IMG/VR virus record: IMGVR_UViG_3300025127_000136
Coordinates: 1 to 31,659 of that record
Strand: one strand, 5' to 3'
DNA: 31,659 nt
Source of the DNA: a virus
This document shows positions 22,627 through 29,508 of the stretch, piece after piece (position 1 is the stretch's first letter; the number at the start of each line of letters is the position of its first letter). The notes beneath the pieces were generated by a model. It saw only the letters and a program-made list of their open reading frames with translations. It was not told the DNA's origin and did not search any database. The position numbers were made by a program, and so were the translations under genes.

Positions 22627-22681
22627 ATCGAAACGGGGTTCGCCCCGTCTATCCGATGTGGTGATCGGGTACTGATAAGAT
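22627..22681 (+). ncRNA. Hammerhead ribozyme 7 (type II, degenerate core)
   Basis: GAAA 22630-22633; stem III ACGGGG/CCCCGU with UUCG loop; expected cleavage after C22649; stem I UAUCCGAU/AUCGGGUA (22650-22657 with 22664-22671) is an eight-pair helix of different sequence from ribozymes 1-3. The core reads CUGAUAAG (22672-22679), so G8, the catalytic base that pairs with C3, is A (22677). Architecture is preserved but activity is expected to be strongly reduced or lost. Confidence 0.82.
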
Positions 22682-22710
22682 AGCCAATTTAATTAAAATA
22701 GGAGAAAAAA

Positions 22711-22860
22711 ATGAATAAAAGAATAAAAGTTCTAGGTGAAGTAAAACTAAAAGGCAAAGGCACAAATCTTTTCAACTATCAATACATAGATCAAGATGGA
22801 AAGCCTATATCAGCAACTTTTCAGGCAACAAAATCAGCATTGATGGGGATGGTAAAATGA
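22711..22860 (+). CDS. 49-aa basic protein upstream of lysozyme, unknown
   Basis: Starts MNKRIKVLGEVKLKGKGTNL and ends SALMGMVK. Beta-strand-rich (NYQYIDQDGKPISATF), basic, no membrane segment. SD AGGAG lies 6 nt before ATG. Its TGA overlaps the ATG of the SLT protein (ATGA), so the two are translationally coupled. It is the first gene after the last hammerhead. Function unknown. Confidence 0.6.
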   Translation: MNKRIKVLGEVKLKGKGTNLFNYQYIDQDGKPISATFQATKSALMGMVK

Positions 22861-23234
22861 ATTGGGCGGGATTATTATTCGTGATCGCAATGGTGGAAAG
22901 CGGGGGCAACCCTAACGTAAAAGATGGGGACGATGGCTTGGCGTTCGGTATGTATCAAATCCATTCGGGCTATGTCGAAGATGTCAACAGGGTTTACGGC
23001 ACAACCTACACCCACGAGGACGCAAGAGACAGAGAGACGGCTGAGTTAATCGTTGTCCGTTACCTAAGATTCTGGGCGAATCGCTACGAATTGAACACGG
23101 GCAACAAGGCAACCGCTGAAGATTATTTCAGGCTGCACAATGGCGGATGCCATTTTTGGAAGAAGAAACACAAGACAGACGGCTATGTAAAAAAGTGTTT
23201 TAAAATTATCGACAAGTACGGCATACGCCTGTAG
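22857..23234 (+). CDS. SLT-type lytic transglycosylase (endolysin candidate)
   Basis: 125 aa. Catalytic glutamate motif at VESGGNPN (E14), then GLAFGMYQIHSGYVEDVNRV matching the SLT 'GxxQI' block, and YFRLHNGG near residue 90 as the third motif. It would cleave the MurNAc-GlcNAc bond of peptidoglycan. The hydrophobic residues 4-12 may form part of the first helix rather than a signal peptide. T7-like phages often carry this domain on the large internal virion protein, but here it is a stand-alone enzyme. Its placement in the early operon rather than beside the holin-like gene (30108-30533) is unusual. It is coupled to the preceding gene by ATGA. Confidence 0.78.
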   Translation: MNWAGLLFVIAMVESGGNPNVKDGDDGLAFGMYQIHSGYVEDVNRVYGTTYTHEDARDRETAELIVVRYLRFWANRYELNTGNKATAEDYFRLHNGGCHFWKKKHKTDGYVKKCFKIIDKYGIRL

Positions 23235-23259
23235 TTTATACATAAAGAAAGGATAAAAA

Positions 23260-23367
23260 ATGATTGAGCCACCTATCGACCCACCAGAATCTTACTGGGG
23301 TTATGAAGAAGAAGAAGATTACTCACTTGAATTATCAAAAATACAAACAGAAAAGGAAATGGAATGA
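23260..23367 (+). CDS. 35-aa acidic protein, unknown
   Basis: MIEPPIDPPESYWGYEEEED followed by a short helix ending EKEME. AAGGA upstream of ATG at 7 nt. Its stop overlaps the start of the next small gene (ATGA), as for all neighbours in 23260-24314, which supports its reality. Very acidic and Pro-rich. No function inferred. Confidence 0.5.
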   Translation: MIEPPIDPPESYWGYEEEEDYSLELSKIQTEKEME

Positions 23368-23492
23368 ATAATGATGCACTAAACGAAATGATTAAAGACC
23401 TAGAGTACTCGGTTGAGTTTCACGCCAAGCAACTAAAAGCAAAAAAGATACAACTAAAAGCGTTAAAGCAAATGAAAGAAGGTGAAAAATGA
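23364..23492 (+). CDS. 42-aa helical protein, unknown
   Basis: MNNDALNEMIKDLEYSVEFH followed by a Lys/Leu/Gln-rich helix (KQLKAKKIQLKALKQMKEGE). The whole chain is predicted as one amphipathic or coiled-coil helix. AAAGG upstream, ATGA overlaps at both ends. Unknown role. Confidence 0.55.
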   Translation: MNNDALNEMIKDLEYSVEFHAKQLKAKKIQLKALKQMKEGEK

Positions 23493-23671
23493 TATTGGAA
23501 ATAGAGCGGACAGAACGAGGCTTCAACATATCCGGGTTGGAGTACACAGTCGAGGAGGCAATGTATATTGCTGACTGGATTGTAACCAAGCTACAGGACG
23601 AGCATCCAACGCAAGAGATGATCGATGCCGAGATAGGTGCTTGGGAATATCAAAACAAGGATCGTGTCTGA
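23489..23671 (+). CDS. 60-aa acidic protein, unknown
   Basis: MILEIERTERGFNISGLEYT followed by VEEAMYIADWIVTKLQDEHP and a C-terminal helix. Looks like a strand-strand-helix-helix small fold. GAAGG is 7 nt before ATG. It overlaps the previous gene by 4 nt and the next by 1 nt (TGATG). No family recognised. Confidence 0.6.
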   Translation: MILEIERTERGFNISGLEYTVEEAMYIADWIVTKLQDEHPTQEMIDAEIGAWEYQNKDRV

Positions 23672-24036
23672 TGAATGGATATGTAACCAAAGCAGAACGC
23701 AAGCATCGTAGCCATTGGAACCGCAAGGTATGGCGTAAAGCAAAGAACGATTGGGAGACTGCATTGGCTCCCATCGAAAACAAGTACCTCAAGATCAAGA
23801 TAGCTACGATTGTATTCTTTGATGGCTCACACGATACAGTTGCAGCAGGGCGAGACTTCACATATTTGCGGAGTATATCCTCGCAGTATCGTTGGGAATA
23901 TGAGAACGGATACACGCTTGAAGATATTGAGCAAACCCTAATTGACTTGGGGTACCCAAAGAGAATAGCACATAGACGATCACAGATACCCAAAGGTTGG
24001 GATAATTACGAACGACATAGAAGAGGAGTAAAATAA
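23671..24036 (+). CDS. Basic protein, unknown
   Basis: 121 aa from ATG 23671 (MNGYVTKAERKHRSHWNRKV). An in-frame TTG at 23641 lies inside the previous gene without an SD and was rejected; the ATG is coupled to the upstream stop. The N-terminus is strongly basic with Trp; the C-terminal half (ENGYTLEDIEQTLIDLGYPK) looks like a helix-turn-helix, and the end is basic again (RRSQIPKGWDNYERHRRGVK). DNA binding is possible. Overlaps the next gene by 1 nt. Confidence 0.6.
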   Translation: MNGYVTKAERKHRSHWNRKVWRKAKNDWETALAPIENKYLKIKIATIVFFDGSHDTVAAGRDFTYLRSISSQYRWEYENGYTLEDIEQTLIDLGYPKRIAHRRSQIPKGWDNYERHRRGVK

Positions 24037-24314
24037 TGAAGCTAGTTACAAATAGATTCACATATAATGAATGCGATCTTGACACAGTAAAGAAGCTTAT
24101 AGATGAAGGCAATATATTTCCCGTAGTATTTCCAACCATAGTTGAGGAAGATGGCGAGGATTATCCAGACTTCCAATACAGTTGGTATTTAAAAGAATCA
24201 GCTGTACTAAGTGATGGAGTAATTATAGAAAAAGTTTTTTCGTTTTTTGAACACAAAGAAGAAGTAAGAAAATGGCTAAGAGATTGCTATAATGGTTTAG
24301 TATATACAGATTAA
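24036..24314 (+). CDS. 92-aa acidic protein, unknown
   Basis: MKLVTNRFTYNECDLDTVKK then LIDEGNIFPVVFPTIVEEDG and FSFFEHKEEVRKWLRDCYNG. Mixed alpha/beta. SD AGGAG lies in the end of the previous gene, 7 nt upstream, and the ATG overlaps the previous stop (TAATG). Unknown function. Confidence 0.6.
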   Translation: MKLVTNRFTYNECDLDTVKKLIDEGNIFPVVFPTIVEEDGEDYPDFQYSWYLKESAVLSDGVIIEKVFSFFEHKEEVRKWLRDCYNGLVYTD

Positions 24315-24329
24315 AAGAGGAGTAAAACA

Positions 24330-25259
24330 ATGATACTTAAATTAGTAGGCGTTACATTCGCCACAGATAGAAACCCCGAACTTAAACAGCTACGACCTAG
24401 TGGCGTGGTGAGTTTCGAGGCAGAGCCAGACAACGAGTACGACCCGAATGCGGTCAAGGTTATGTATAAAGACCAACACATCGGGTATGTACCCAAGTCT
24501 GAACTCGCACAGAAAACAGCGTTGGAGTACGGCACGGCAAAAATAATTGATTATGCCTACTGGGATTCCGACATCAAGTGGAACGAGAACCACATCGGGC
24601 AGTTCCAGTCTATGACATTCGAGATCGGTGAAGTTGAGATGGACAATGGCAGAATCATTGGCGGTAGATACATTCGCTGCACCAAGTTCCTCAAGTACTT
24701 CGACCCATACGGAGGCGGTGACGGCTTGTTGCGTTGGGCATTCAATCAGGGTGACACCTTTGAAAAGTACGAAGAAGCCTTGAACGAGTGTGCTGAGAAT
24801 GGTACATTGATGCACGATGCGATTGAGAACTGGCTTCGTGATGGTACTGAGTCCGACCTGTTACCAGAGGGATGGGACAACTTCGTCAACAAGTACAGTC
24901 CTGAGTTTGTGTATGGTGAGGAGAGGTTCTACGACAACAACCTTATGATCACAGGGCAGCCCGACTTCGTTGGGTACATTGACTGGAAGGGACAACGGAT
25001 TCGTGCGGTGGTGGATTGGAAGTCTAGTAAGAAACCAAGTATGAAGCACAAGATACAGGCAAGTATATACTCGATGAACTGTTCTATCGATGAACAACCT
25101 ATCGAGGGTGCGTTGGTTGTGGCGTTCGGTGCTAGTACCAAGCAAGGATTCAGCGTAGGGTATGTTAGTCGAGAGCAGATCGAGTCAAACTACCTTGCGA
25201 TGGAGCATATAAAGAAAGCAATGGAATGTGTAGGAGTGTATGTAGATGAATACTATTAG
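24330..25259 (+). CDS. HIRAN domain fused to RecB/Cas4-like PD-(D/E)XK nuclease
   Basis: 309 aa. Residues 1-75 form a HIRAN domain: a strand (LVGVTF), then FEAEPDNEYDPNAVKVMYKD and IGYVP, the family's 'E..N.YDPNAV' signature, which binds single-stranded 3' DNA ends in HLTF-type proteins. Residues 115-309 carry the RecB-family nuclease motifs: GTLMHDAIENWL (H162), GQPDFVG (D212), VVDWKSSK (D229, K231) and QASIY (Q243, Y247). It would bind damaged or stalled DNA ends and degrade or trim them, perhaps in replication-coupled recombination or host DNA breakdown. No four-Cys iron-sulphur cluster is seen, unlike true Cas4. It overlaps the next gene by 14 nt. Confidence 0.85.
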   Translation: MILKLVGVTFATDRNPELKQLRPSGVVSFEAEPDNEYDPNAVKVMYKDQHIGYVPKSELAQKTALEYGTAKIIDYAYWDSDIKWNENHIGQFQSMTFEIGEVEMDNGRIIGGRYIRCTKFLKYFDPYGGGDGLLRWAFNQGDTFEKYEEALNECAENGTLMHDAIENWLRDGTESDLLPEGWDNFVNKYSPEFVYGEERFYDNNLMITGQPDFVGYIDWKGQRIRAVVDWKSSKKPSMKHKIQASIYSMNCSIDEQPIEGALVVAFGASTKQGFSVGYVSREQIESNYLAMEHIKKAMECVGVYVDEYY

Positions 25260-25869
25260 AACATCGCACGCTTTCAATGTAGAGGAAGCGGTTAAGTATG
25301 GAGTAGAGAAGGCTATACTTCTGCAGCACATTAGGTTTTGGTGTGTTCAGAATGAAGGGAAGAAAGATAGCCTACACGATGGTCGTGTGTGGATGTATCA
25401 GAGTGTAGAAGATATGCACAAACATTATCCGTACTGGTCAACCCATAAGCTACATAGGATGTTGAAGGATATGGAGAGAGATGGAATAATTGTATCCGGC
25501 AACTACAACAAGATCGGATATGATAGAACGAAGTGGTATTCTATCAATCTCCATTCTGCAAATCCGCCAAATGGAACTTGCGAAAGTGCAACACCTATAC
25601 CAGATACTAAAGAAGATACTAAAAAAGATACTATGTTTGAAGAGTGTTGGAAACTGTATGGTCGTAAGGGAACTAAAAGACAGGCTTTTAGATACTGGAA
25701 TAAGTTATCTAACGATGATAAGTTAGCTGTATTAAAAGCAATTCCTAGATACTGCGATAACACAAACTACGAGTATCGCAAGTTCTTTGAAGGTTGGATT
25801 AATCCCACTAATAGAATGTGGGAGAACGAAATAGTTGTTAAACAAGAAGAAAGGATAATATTGAAATGA
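25246..25869 (+). CDS. Winged-helix replication initiator/helicase-loader-like protein
   Basis: 207 aa. The N-terminal half (SHAFNVEEAVKYGVEKAILL; WMYQSVEDMHKHYPYWSTHK; LHRMLKDMERDGIIVSGNYN) is the DnaD/replisome-organiser type winged helix found in phage replication modules. A polar linker follows. The C-terminal domain (EECWKLYGRKGTKRQAFRYW; YRKFFEGWINPTNRMW) resembles the helicase-loading part of such proteins. It lies immediately upstream of a DnaB-like helicase, which is the usual partner. The iteron-like repeats at 19792-19875 are candidate binding sites. The start overlaps the nuclease gene. Confidence 0.7.
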   Translation: MNTIRTSHAFNVEEAVKYGVEKAILLQHIRFWCVQNEGKKDSLHDGRVWMYQSVEDMHKHYPYWSTHKLHRMLKDMERDGIIVSGNYNKIGYDRTKWYSINLHSANPPNGTCESATPIPDTKEDTKKDTMFEECWKLYGRKGTKRQAFRYWNKLSNDDKLAVLKAIPRYCDNTNYEYRKFFEGWINPTNRMWENEIVVKQEERIILK

Positions 25870-25982
25870 ATGAATTAAGTAATTGTTGTGAAGCGAGTGT
25901 ATATTGTAGCAATAATGGTATGGCTATATGTTCATCCTGTAAAGAGTGGTGTGAACCCATCGAAGTGGAGGATGAGCAATGA
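25866..25982 (+). CDS. 38-aa zinc-ribbon protein
   Basis: MNELSNCCEASVYCSNNGMA then ICSSCKEWC. Paired cysteines (C7, C8, C14 and C22-x2-C25, C29) form a compact zinc ribbon typical of small phage proteins. ATGA overlaps on both sides place it between the initiator-like and helicase genes. A replication accessory role is positional inference. Confidence 0.6.
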   Translation: MNELSNCCEASVYCSNNGMAICSSCKEWCEPIEVEDEQ

Positions 25983-27232
25983 AGCTACCACACTCACCAG
26001 AAGATGAACTCGGTGTGTTGGGTTCCTGTCTACTAGACTGCTCGTTGATTCCAAAGATCGACCTGCAGCCCAAAGACTTCTACGACCCACGCCACGAAAA
26101 ACTATGGAACTCACTACAACAGCAGTACAACGAGGGCAAGGCTATGGATGCGATTACCATCGGTGCTTGGCTTAAGAGTAAGGATATGTTGTATCAGGTT
26201 GGTGGCTATGACCACTTGGTTCGGTTGCAGTCCGATGTACTTGTTCCTGCTCACTCACAGCACTACGCAGAGGGTGTCCGAAAAGCCTCAAAATTGCGTC
26301 AGGAGATCTCTGTACTTCAAGATGGGTTGGGAGTAGCCTATGGTGGAGAAAGTGTCTCAGAAAGGGTAATAAGTGCCTTAAACCTGTCAGCCCTCGGCAC
26401 TAATAAAGACACTCCGCTTGACGAGTTAGGTGAACAGTTCATACAAGACTGTATTGAGGGTAATGTCGGTCACTTCAACTGGTGGTGCGATGAGTGGACA
26501 CAACATCTAGGCAAGATGAACTCAGAGTTGATGATTCTACACGCACCCCGGTCGACAGGTAAGACTGCGATTATGTTGCAATGGATTGTCAATGCACACC
26601 GCAACGAGATGCGTACACCGCTTGCCTCGATTGAGATGCTGAAGCCAGAGTTGATGCCACGATTGATTGCTCACGCAGGGCAGGTCAACACCTACACAAT
26701 GAGAACCAGAGGCTATACAACCGACAGCGAGATAGGTCGGTCACGCTCTGCCAACAAGGAGATCAAGGTGCTTGAGTTGTGTGTTCGGGACAAGGGTATG
26801 AGCATCGAGGACATCCGAGGTTGGGCTATCGCTGAAGCTAGGAATGGTGCAGATGCTATCTTTATCGATAACCTTCTATCGATTAACGATGGTGGTAAGA
26901 AGTTCGACAGCAAGACGCTGATGTATGACCACTTCATCCGTAAGCTGCGTGATCTGCGTGACGAGTTGGAAGTACCTATAATTATCCTTGCACACCCCAA
27001 CCAGAACAACGAGGTTGCGTGGAGTAAAGATGTAGAGAACTTTGCCGATGTGATTCTGTTCCTAATGAATGTACCTTATGAGGGTATGCAGGTGAATGGA
27101 AAGAACATACAGCACGAGGGTGACGGACACGTTATCGCTAGGTTCCAGAAGAACCGACAGGGTATCAGCCCGACAGCGAGCCTTCACTTCAACAAGCAGT
27201 ATCAAACATTTGAGCATAGAGAATGGCATTAA
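25979..27232 (+). CDS. DnaB-like replicative helicase
   Basis: 417 aa. The N-terminal DnaB domain (PHSPEDELGVLGSCLLD; YDPRHEKLWNSLQQQYNEGK; YQVGGYDHLVRL) is followed by the RecA-like ATPase: Walker A HAPRSTGKT (188-196), ADAIFIDNLL as Walker B (D297), and VPIIILAHPNQ as the sensor region. The C-terminus has VIARFQKNRQG, the arginine-finger region. It unwinds DNA at the replication fork as a hexameric ring. Shorter than E. coli DnaB (471 aa), common for phage versions. Its end overlaps a 55-aa gene by 10 nt. Confidence 0.88.
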   Translation: MKLPHSPEDELGVLGSCLLDCSLIPKIDLQPKDFYDPRHEKLWNSLQQQYNEGKAMDAITIGAWLKSKDMLYQVGGYDHLVRLQSDVLVPAHSQHYAEGVRKASKLRQEISVLQDGLGVAYGGESVSERVISALNLSALGTNKDTPLDELGEQFIQDCIEGNVGHFNWWCDEWTQHLGKMNSELMILHAPRSTGKTAIMLQWIVNAHRNEMRTPLASIEMLKPELMPRLIAHAGQVNTYTMRTRGYTTDSEIGRSRSANKEIKVLELCVRDKGMSIEDIRGWAIAEARNGADAIFIDNLLSINDGGKKFDSKTLMYDHFIRKLRDLRDELEVPIIILAHPNQNNEVAWSKDVENFADVILFLMNVPYEGMQVNGKNIQHEGDGHVIARFQKNRQGISPTASLHFNKQYQTFEHREWH

Positions 27233-27390
27233 GACATATCTATAAAGAGAACGAGATCCGAAAGGTTGTAGAATTTCCTTACAAAAGTTCACGAAAAGGT
27301 ATTGACTACAAGCAACTAGATCCATATTATGAATGGAGAAATAAAAACAGACACACCGAGTGGTTGGGTTTGTTTATAACAAGAGACTAA
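27223..27390 (+). CDS. 55-aa basic protein, unknown
   Basis: MALRHIYKENEIRKVVEFPY then KSSRKGIDYKQLDPYYEWRN and WLGLFITRD. Starts inside the helicase 3' end in another frame and fills the gap before the SSB-like gene. Only a weak GAG-containing SD. The KQLDPYYEWRNK and TEWLGLF phrases look like a real small phage protein, but I cannot assign it. Confidence 0.45.
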   Translation: MALRHIYKENEIRKVVEFPYKSSRKGIDYKQLDPYYEWRNKNRHTEWLGLFITRD

Positions 27391-27407
27391 CTAATAGGAG
27401 TAACACA

Positions 27408-27983
27408 ATGGGACTAACTAACAGCGAAACAAGTAACAGCAAGATAGTAACAATCGTCAAAGGTAAATTCACTATCCGTTTACCAGACGACAGCGACAAC
27501 CCCAAAGCAGTAGAGCGTGAGCTTACTATGGGTGTCAACGCAGGTAAGATCGTAAAAGAACTACAGTACACAGGCATCGAGGGTACAATCGAGCGGTGTT
27601 ATGTAGACGAGTCAGACTATGGTGCAAACTTCATCACCGAACTTATTGATGATGAGGGTGCAAGATTCAAACTGCAGATAGCACTCGACTCGCAGTTCTT
27701 CGGTCAGTATACGAAGCGTATGCCTAACATCGATGCAGCCAAGCCTTTATTCTTAGGGCTAGGGTATGATCGTGAGCGAGGTCGTAACTTCCTTTATGCA
27801 CGACAGGGTGAAGAGAAGGTATCTATGGCTTATACCAAAGACAACCCCAACGGACTGCCTGAACCAACCAAGAAAACTGTGAAGGGCAAGGAAGTATGGG
27901 ACTGGGAAGAGCAAGAGAACTTCCTGTACGAAGTAGCTATGGACTTCTCATCCAAGTTGGAAACCTCTGACGTTCCCTTCTAA
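27408..27983 (+). CDS. Single-stranded DNA-binding protein-like
   Basis: 191 aa from ATG 27408 (MGLTNSETSNSKIVTIVKGK), with SD AGGAG 7 nt upstream; an in-frame GTG at 27360 has no SD. The N-terminal 150 residues are beta-rich (KFTIRLPDDSDN; ELQYTGIEGTIERCYVDESD; ARFKLQIALDSQFFGQY), compatible with an OB fold. The last residues are TSDVPF, matching the conserved acidic-Pro-Phe tip (DDIPF type) by which SSBs recruit repair and replication enzymes. Location between helicase and recombination genes fits. Confidence 0.72.
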   Translation: MGLTNSETSNSKIVTIVKGKFTIRLPDDSDNPKAVERELTMGVNAGKIVKELQYTGIEGTIERCYVDESDYGANFITELIDDEGARFKLQIALDSQFFGQYTKRMPNIDAAKPLFLGLGYDRERGRNFLYARQGEEKVSMAYTKDNPNGLPEPTKKTVKGKEVWDWEEQENFLYEVAMDFSSKLETSDVPF

Positions 27984-27997
27984 ACGAAGTTATTATA

Positions 27998-28420
27998 ATG
28001 AAACTTCCCCACAACAGAACGTGGTACACCAAGAAGCTCGTTGAGAAGGCGAAGCGGTGTGTCAAGTTGCGTGATGATTATACCTGCCAGTACAGCGGAC
28101 AAGTTGTATCAGGTTCTAACTGCCACGCAAGCCACGTTCTGAATGTGGGAACTCACAAGTGTATGGAGCTAGACCCTACCAATATGAAGGTTCTATCTTC
28201 CTACTACCACCTGCATTGGTGGCACAAGGATGTACTGCACGCTACCGAGTGGTTCAAAGATAAGTTCCCAGATCGTTACGAGTATCTAATGATGATGGCG
28301 AAACTTAAATGTAAGATACCAACAGTAACCCTAGCCGAGCTGCACGAGACAACAAAAGCTGATGGTTCTGACTATGGGCAAGCGTATTACACAATGATAC
28401 AGGAGATGATAAATGGATAA
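27998..28420 (+). CDS. NinG/HNH-like recombination nuclease
   Basis: 140 aa. Contains RCVKLRDDYTCQYSGQVVSG, then NCHASHVLNVGTHKCMELDP and TNMKVLSSYYHLHWWHKDVL, followed by ATEWFKDKFPDRYEYL. This order (cysteine, central H-x2-H-V block, 'N..L....H' block, helical end) matches lambda NinG (Rap)-like structure-specific nucleases with an HNH-type core. It would resolve branched recombination intermediates. The CxxC zinc pairs usual in NinG are reduced to single cysteines, so the metal site may differ. Confidence 0.65.
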   Translation: MKLPHNRTWYTKKLVEKAKRCVKLRDDYTCQYSGQVVSGSNCHASHVLNVGTHKCMELDPTNMKVLSSYYHLHWWHKDVLHATEWFKDKFPDRYEYLMMMAKLKCKIPTVTLAELHETTKADGSDYGQAYYTMIQEMING

Positions 28421-28505
28421 AGAATTTTATTACGAACTGATCGGTGCAGCACTTATAGGTTTAACCTTTGCTTGTTTGTTCCTTGAACTAAAGAAGTACT
28501 TTTAA
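28413..28505 (+). CDS. 30-aa single-pass membrane protein
   Basis: MDKEFYYELIGAALIGLTFA followed by CLFLELKKYF. One transmembrane helix (about residues 9-24) with a basic C-terminus. SD AGGAG lies 7 nt before ATG, inside the previous gene's end, and its TAA overlaps the next ATG (TAATG). Such mini-membrane proteins may act in lysis control or membrane takeover; no evidence for either. Confidence 0.6.
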   Translation: MDKEFYYELIGAALIGLTFACLFLELKKYF

Positions 28506-28783
28506 TGTTACCAACAGACGCACAAGAGCGTAAGAATATACCAGTCTACACAGGCTTCATTAAATACTTTCCCGATGCTATAATAGAAGTAACAAAGCAA
28601 TCGGTAGCAGGTAGCAAGCAACATCACGGAGACGAGGTGTGGTGGGATAAAAGCAAATCGAAAGACGAACTAGATTCACTAATGCGTCATTTGCTAGAAG
28701 GGGACTGGGCTGCGGTGGCTTGGCGGGCAATGGCTAACCTGCAAAGGGAGTGCGATGAAAGAAAAGGAACGCAAGATTGCTAA
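28505..28783 (+). CDS. Putative phage dATP/dGTP diphosphohydrolase-like protein
   Basis: 92 aa. NIPVYTGFIKYFPDAIIEVT, then VAGSKQHHGDEVWWDKSKSK, DELDSLMRHLLEGDW and AWRAMANLQRECD resemble a widespread phage family annotated as the N-terminal domain of dATP/dGTP diphosphohydrolases (all-alpha, MazG-like metal-binding helices with His and Glu/Asp). It may clean or shift the nucleotide pool during replication. The match is by memory of the family pattern; moderate confidence. Confidence 0.55.
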   Translation: MLPTDAQERKNIPVYTGFIKYFPDAIIEVTKQSVAGSKQHHGDEVWWDKSKSKDELDSLMRHLLEGDWAAVAWRAMANLQRECDERKGTQDC

Positions 28784-29171
28784 GAGTTTGGCTGAACTCT
28801 ATCCAGTATTGGGTGAGATGATAGAGCCAGCCAACCAGTACAGCCCGTATGACTTTGAGTGCAAGCTGTATATCATCGAGGTCAAAGCTAGGGATGCAGA
28901 CTACCCGGACTGGTTGATAGAGAAGGTTAAGTTCGATAAGAATCTTGTGTTGTCCAGAGATATGAACAAAGACTTCCTGTATCTCACTGAGTATGGTGGG
29001 ATTGGTTACATCTACAACGTCAACAAGTTGGTAGAGAATAACTATGAGTTCAAGTGGCAGATGAAGCGGCTGCCCGAAACCACCGAGTTCAATCGATGCA
29101 ACTGGGTAGAGAAAGAGGTAGGATTTTTAGACAAAAACTCAGCAAGAAAGGTAAAGTTAAATGGCATATAG
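28755..29171 (+). CDS. Putative PD-(D/E)XK-fold nuclease
   Basis: 138 aa. YDFECKLYIIEVKARD contains an acidic residue followed by E-x-K (IEVKAR), the minimal PD-(D/E)XK signature, followed by a helix (DWLIEKVKFDKNLVLSRDMN) and a strand pair (KDFLYLTEYGGIGYIYNVNK). This is the layout of small Holliday-junction or restriction-type nucleases. SD GGGAG 4-5 nt before ATG 28755, inside the previous gene. Active-site assignment is tentative. Confidence 0.5.
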   Translation: MKEKERKIAKSLAELYPVLGEMIEPANQYSPYDFECKLYIIEVKARDADYPDWLIEKVKFDKNLVLSRDMNKDFLYLTEYGGIGYIYNVNKLVENNYEFKWQMKRLPETTEFNRCNWVEKEVGFLDKNSARKVKLNGI

Positions 29172-29304
29172 TAAGCGTAAAGCAGTAATGATCGAGCAGC
29201 TAGTAAAGCTGTACGACCTTGAAACAGTAGCGGATGGGTTAGAGATAACAGTTGAGAGTGTTAAACGAGCTATAAGATATGCGAGGAACGTATGCTTGAA
29301 GTAA
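29161..29304 (+). CDS. 47-aa helix-turn-helix-like protein
   Basis: MAYSKRKAVMIEQLVKLYDL then ETVADGLEITVESVKRAIRY. The second part matches a helix-turn-helix of the 'TVAdgLeITvesVKraI' kind (sigma/transposase-like). Basic ends. AAAGG lies 9 nt upstream. It overlaps both neighbours. It may be a small DNA-binding regulator. Confidence 0.55.
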   Translation: MAYSKRKAVMIEQLVKLYDLETVADGLEITVESVKRAIRYARNVCLK

Positions 29305-29504
29305 CAATCAAACTAAACGATGTGTCGCTAACGATGAAAACAGATAGTGACTCGGTTGAGGACTGCGTAGAACTAACAGCATCAGTGATGTCTTTCCTGT
29401 ATGAAGATACGATTGACCTGTTGTTATACGAAGAAGCAGAGGATGATAACATTTACTGCGAGGGTATCGAACCCTTAGAGGAACGAGAGATTGATGGGCT
29501 GTAA
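29292..29504 (+). CDS. Acidic 70-aa protein, last gene of the early operon, unknown
   Basis: MLEVTIKLNDVSLTMKTDSD followed by CVELTASVMSFLYEDTIDLL and a very acidic tail (YEEAEDDNIYCEGIEPLEER). SD AGGA 4-6 nt upstream. Overlaps the HTH-like gene by 13 nt. It is followed immediately by the tandem repeats and the terminator. Acidic composition suggests a protein-binding or DNA-mimic role, unproven. Confidence 0.6.
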   Translation: MLEVTIKLNDVSLTMKTDSDSVEDCVELTASVMSFLYEDTIDLLLYEEAEDDNIYCEGIEPLEEREIDGL

Positions 29505-29508
29505 CTGG

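Noticed and set aside
24390-25145. Minus-strand frames opposite the HIRAN-nuclease gene
   Set aside because: Shadow frames created by codon bias of the real gene; no SD and no family resemblance.
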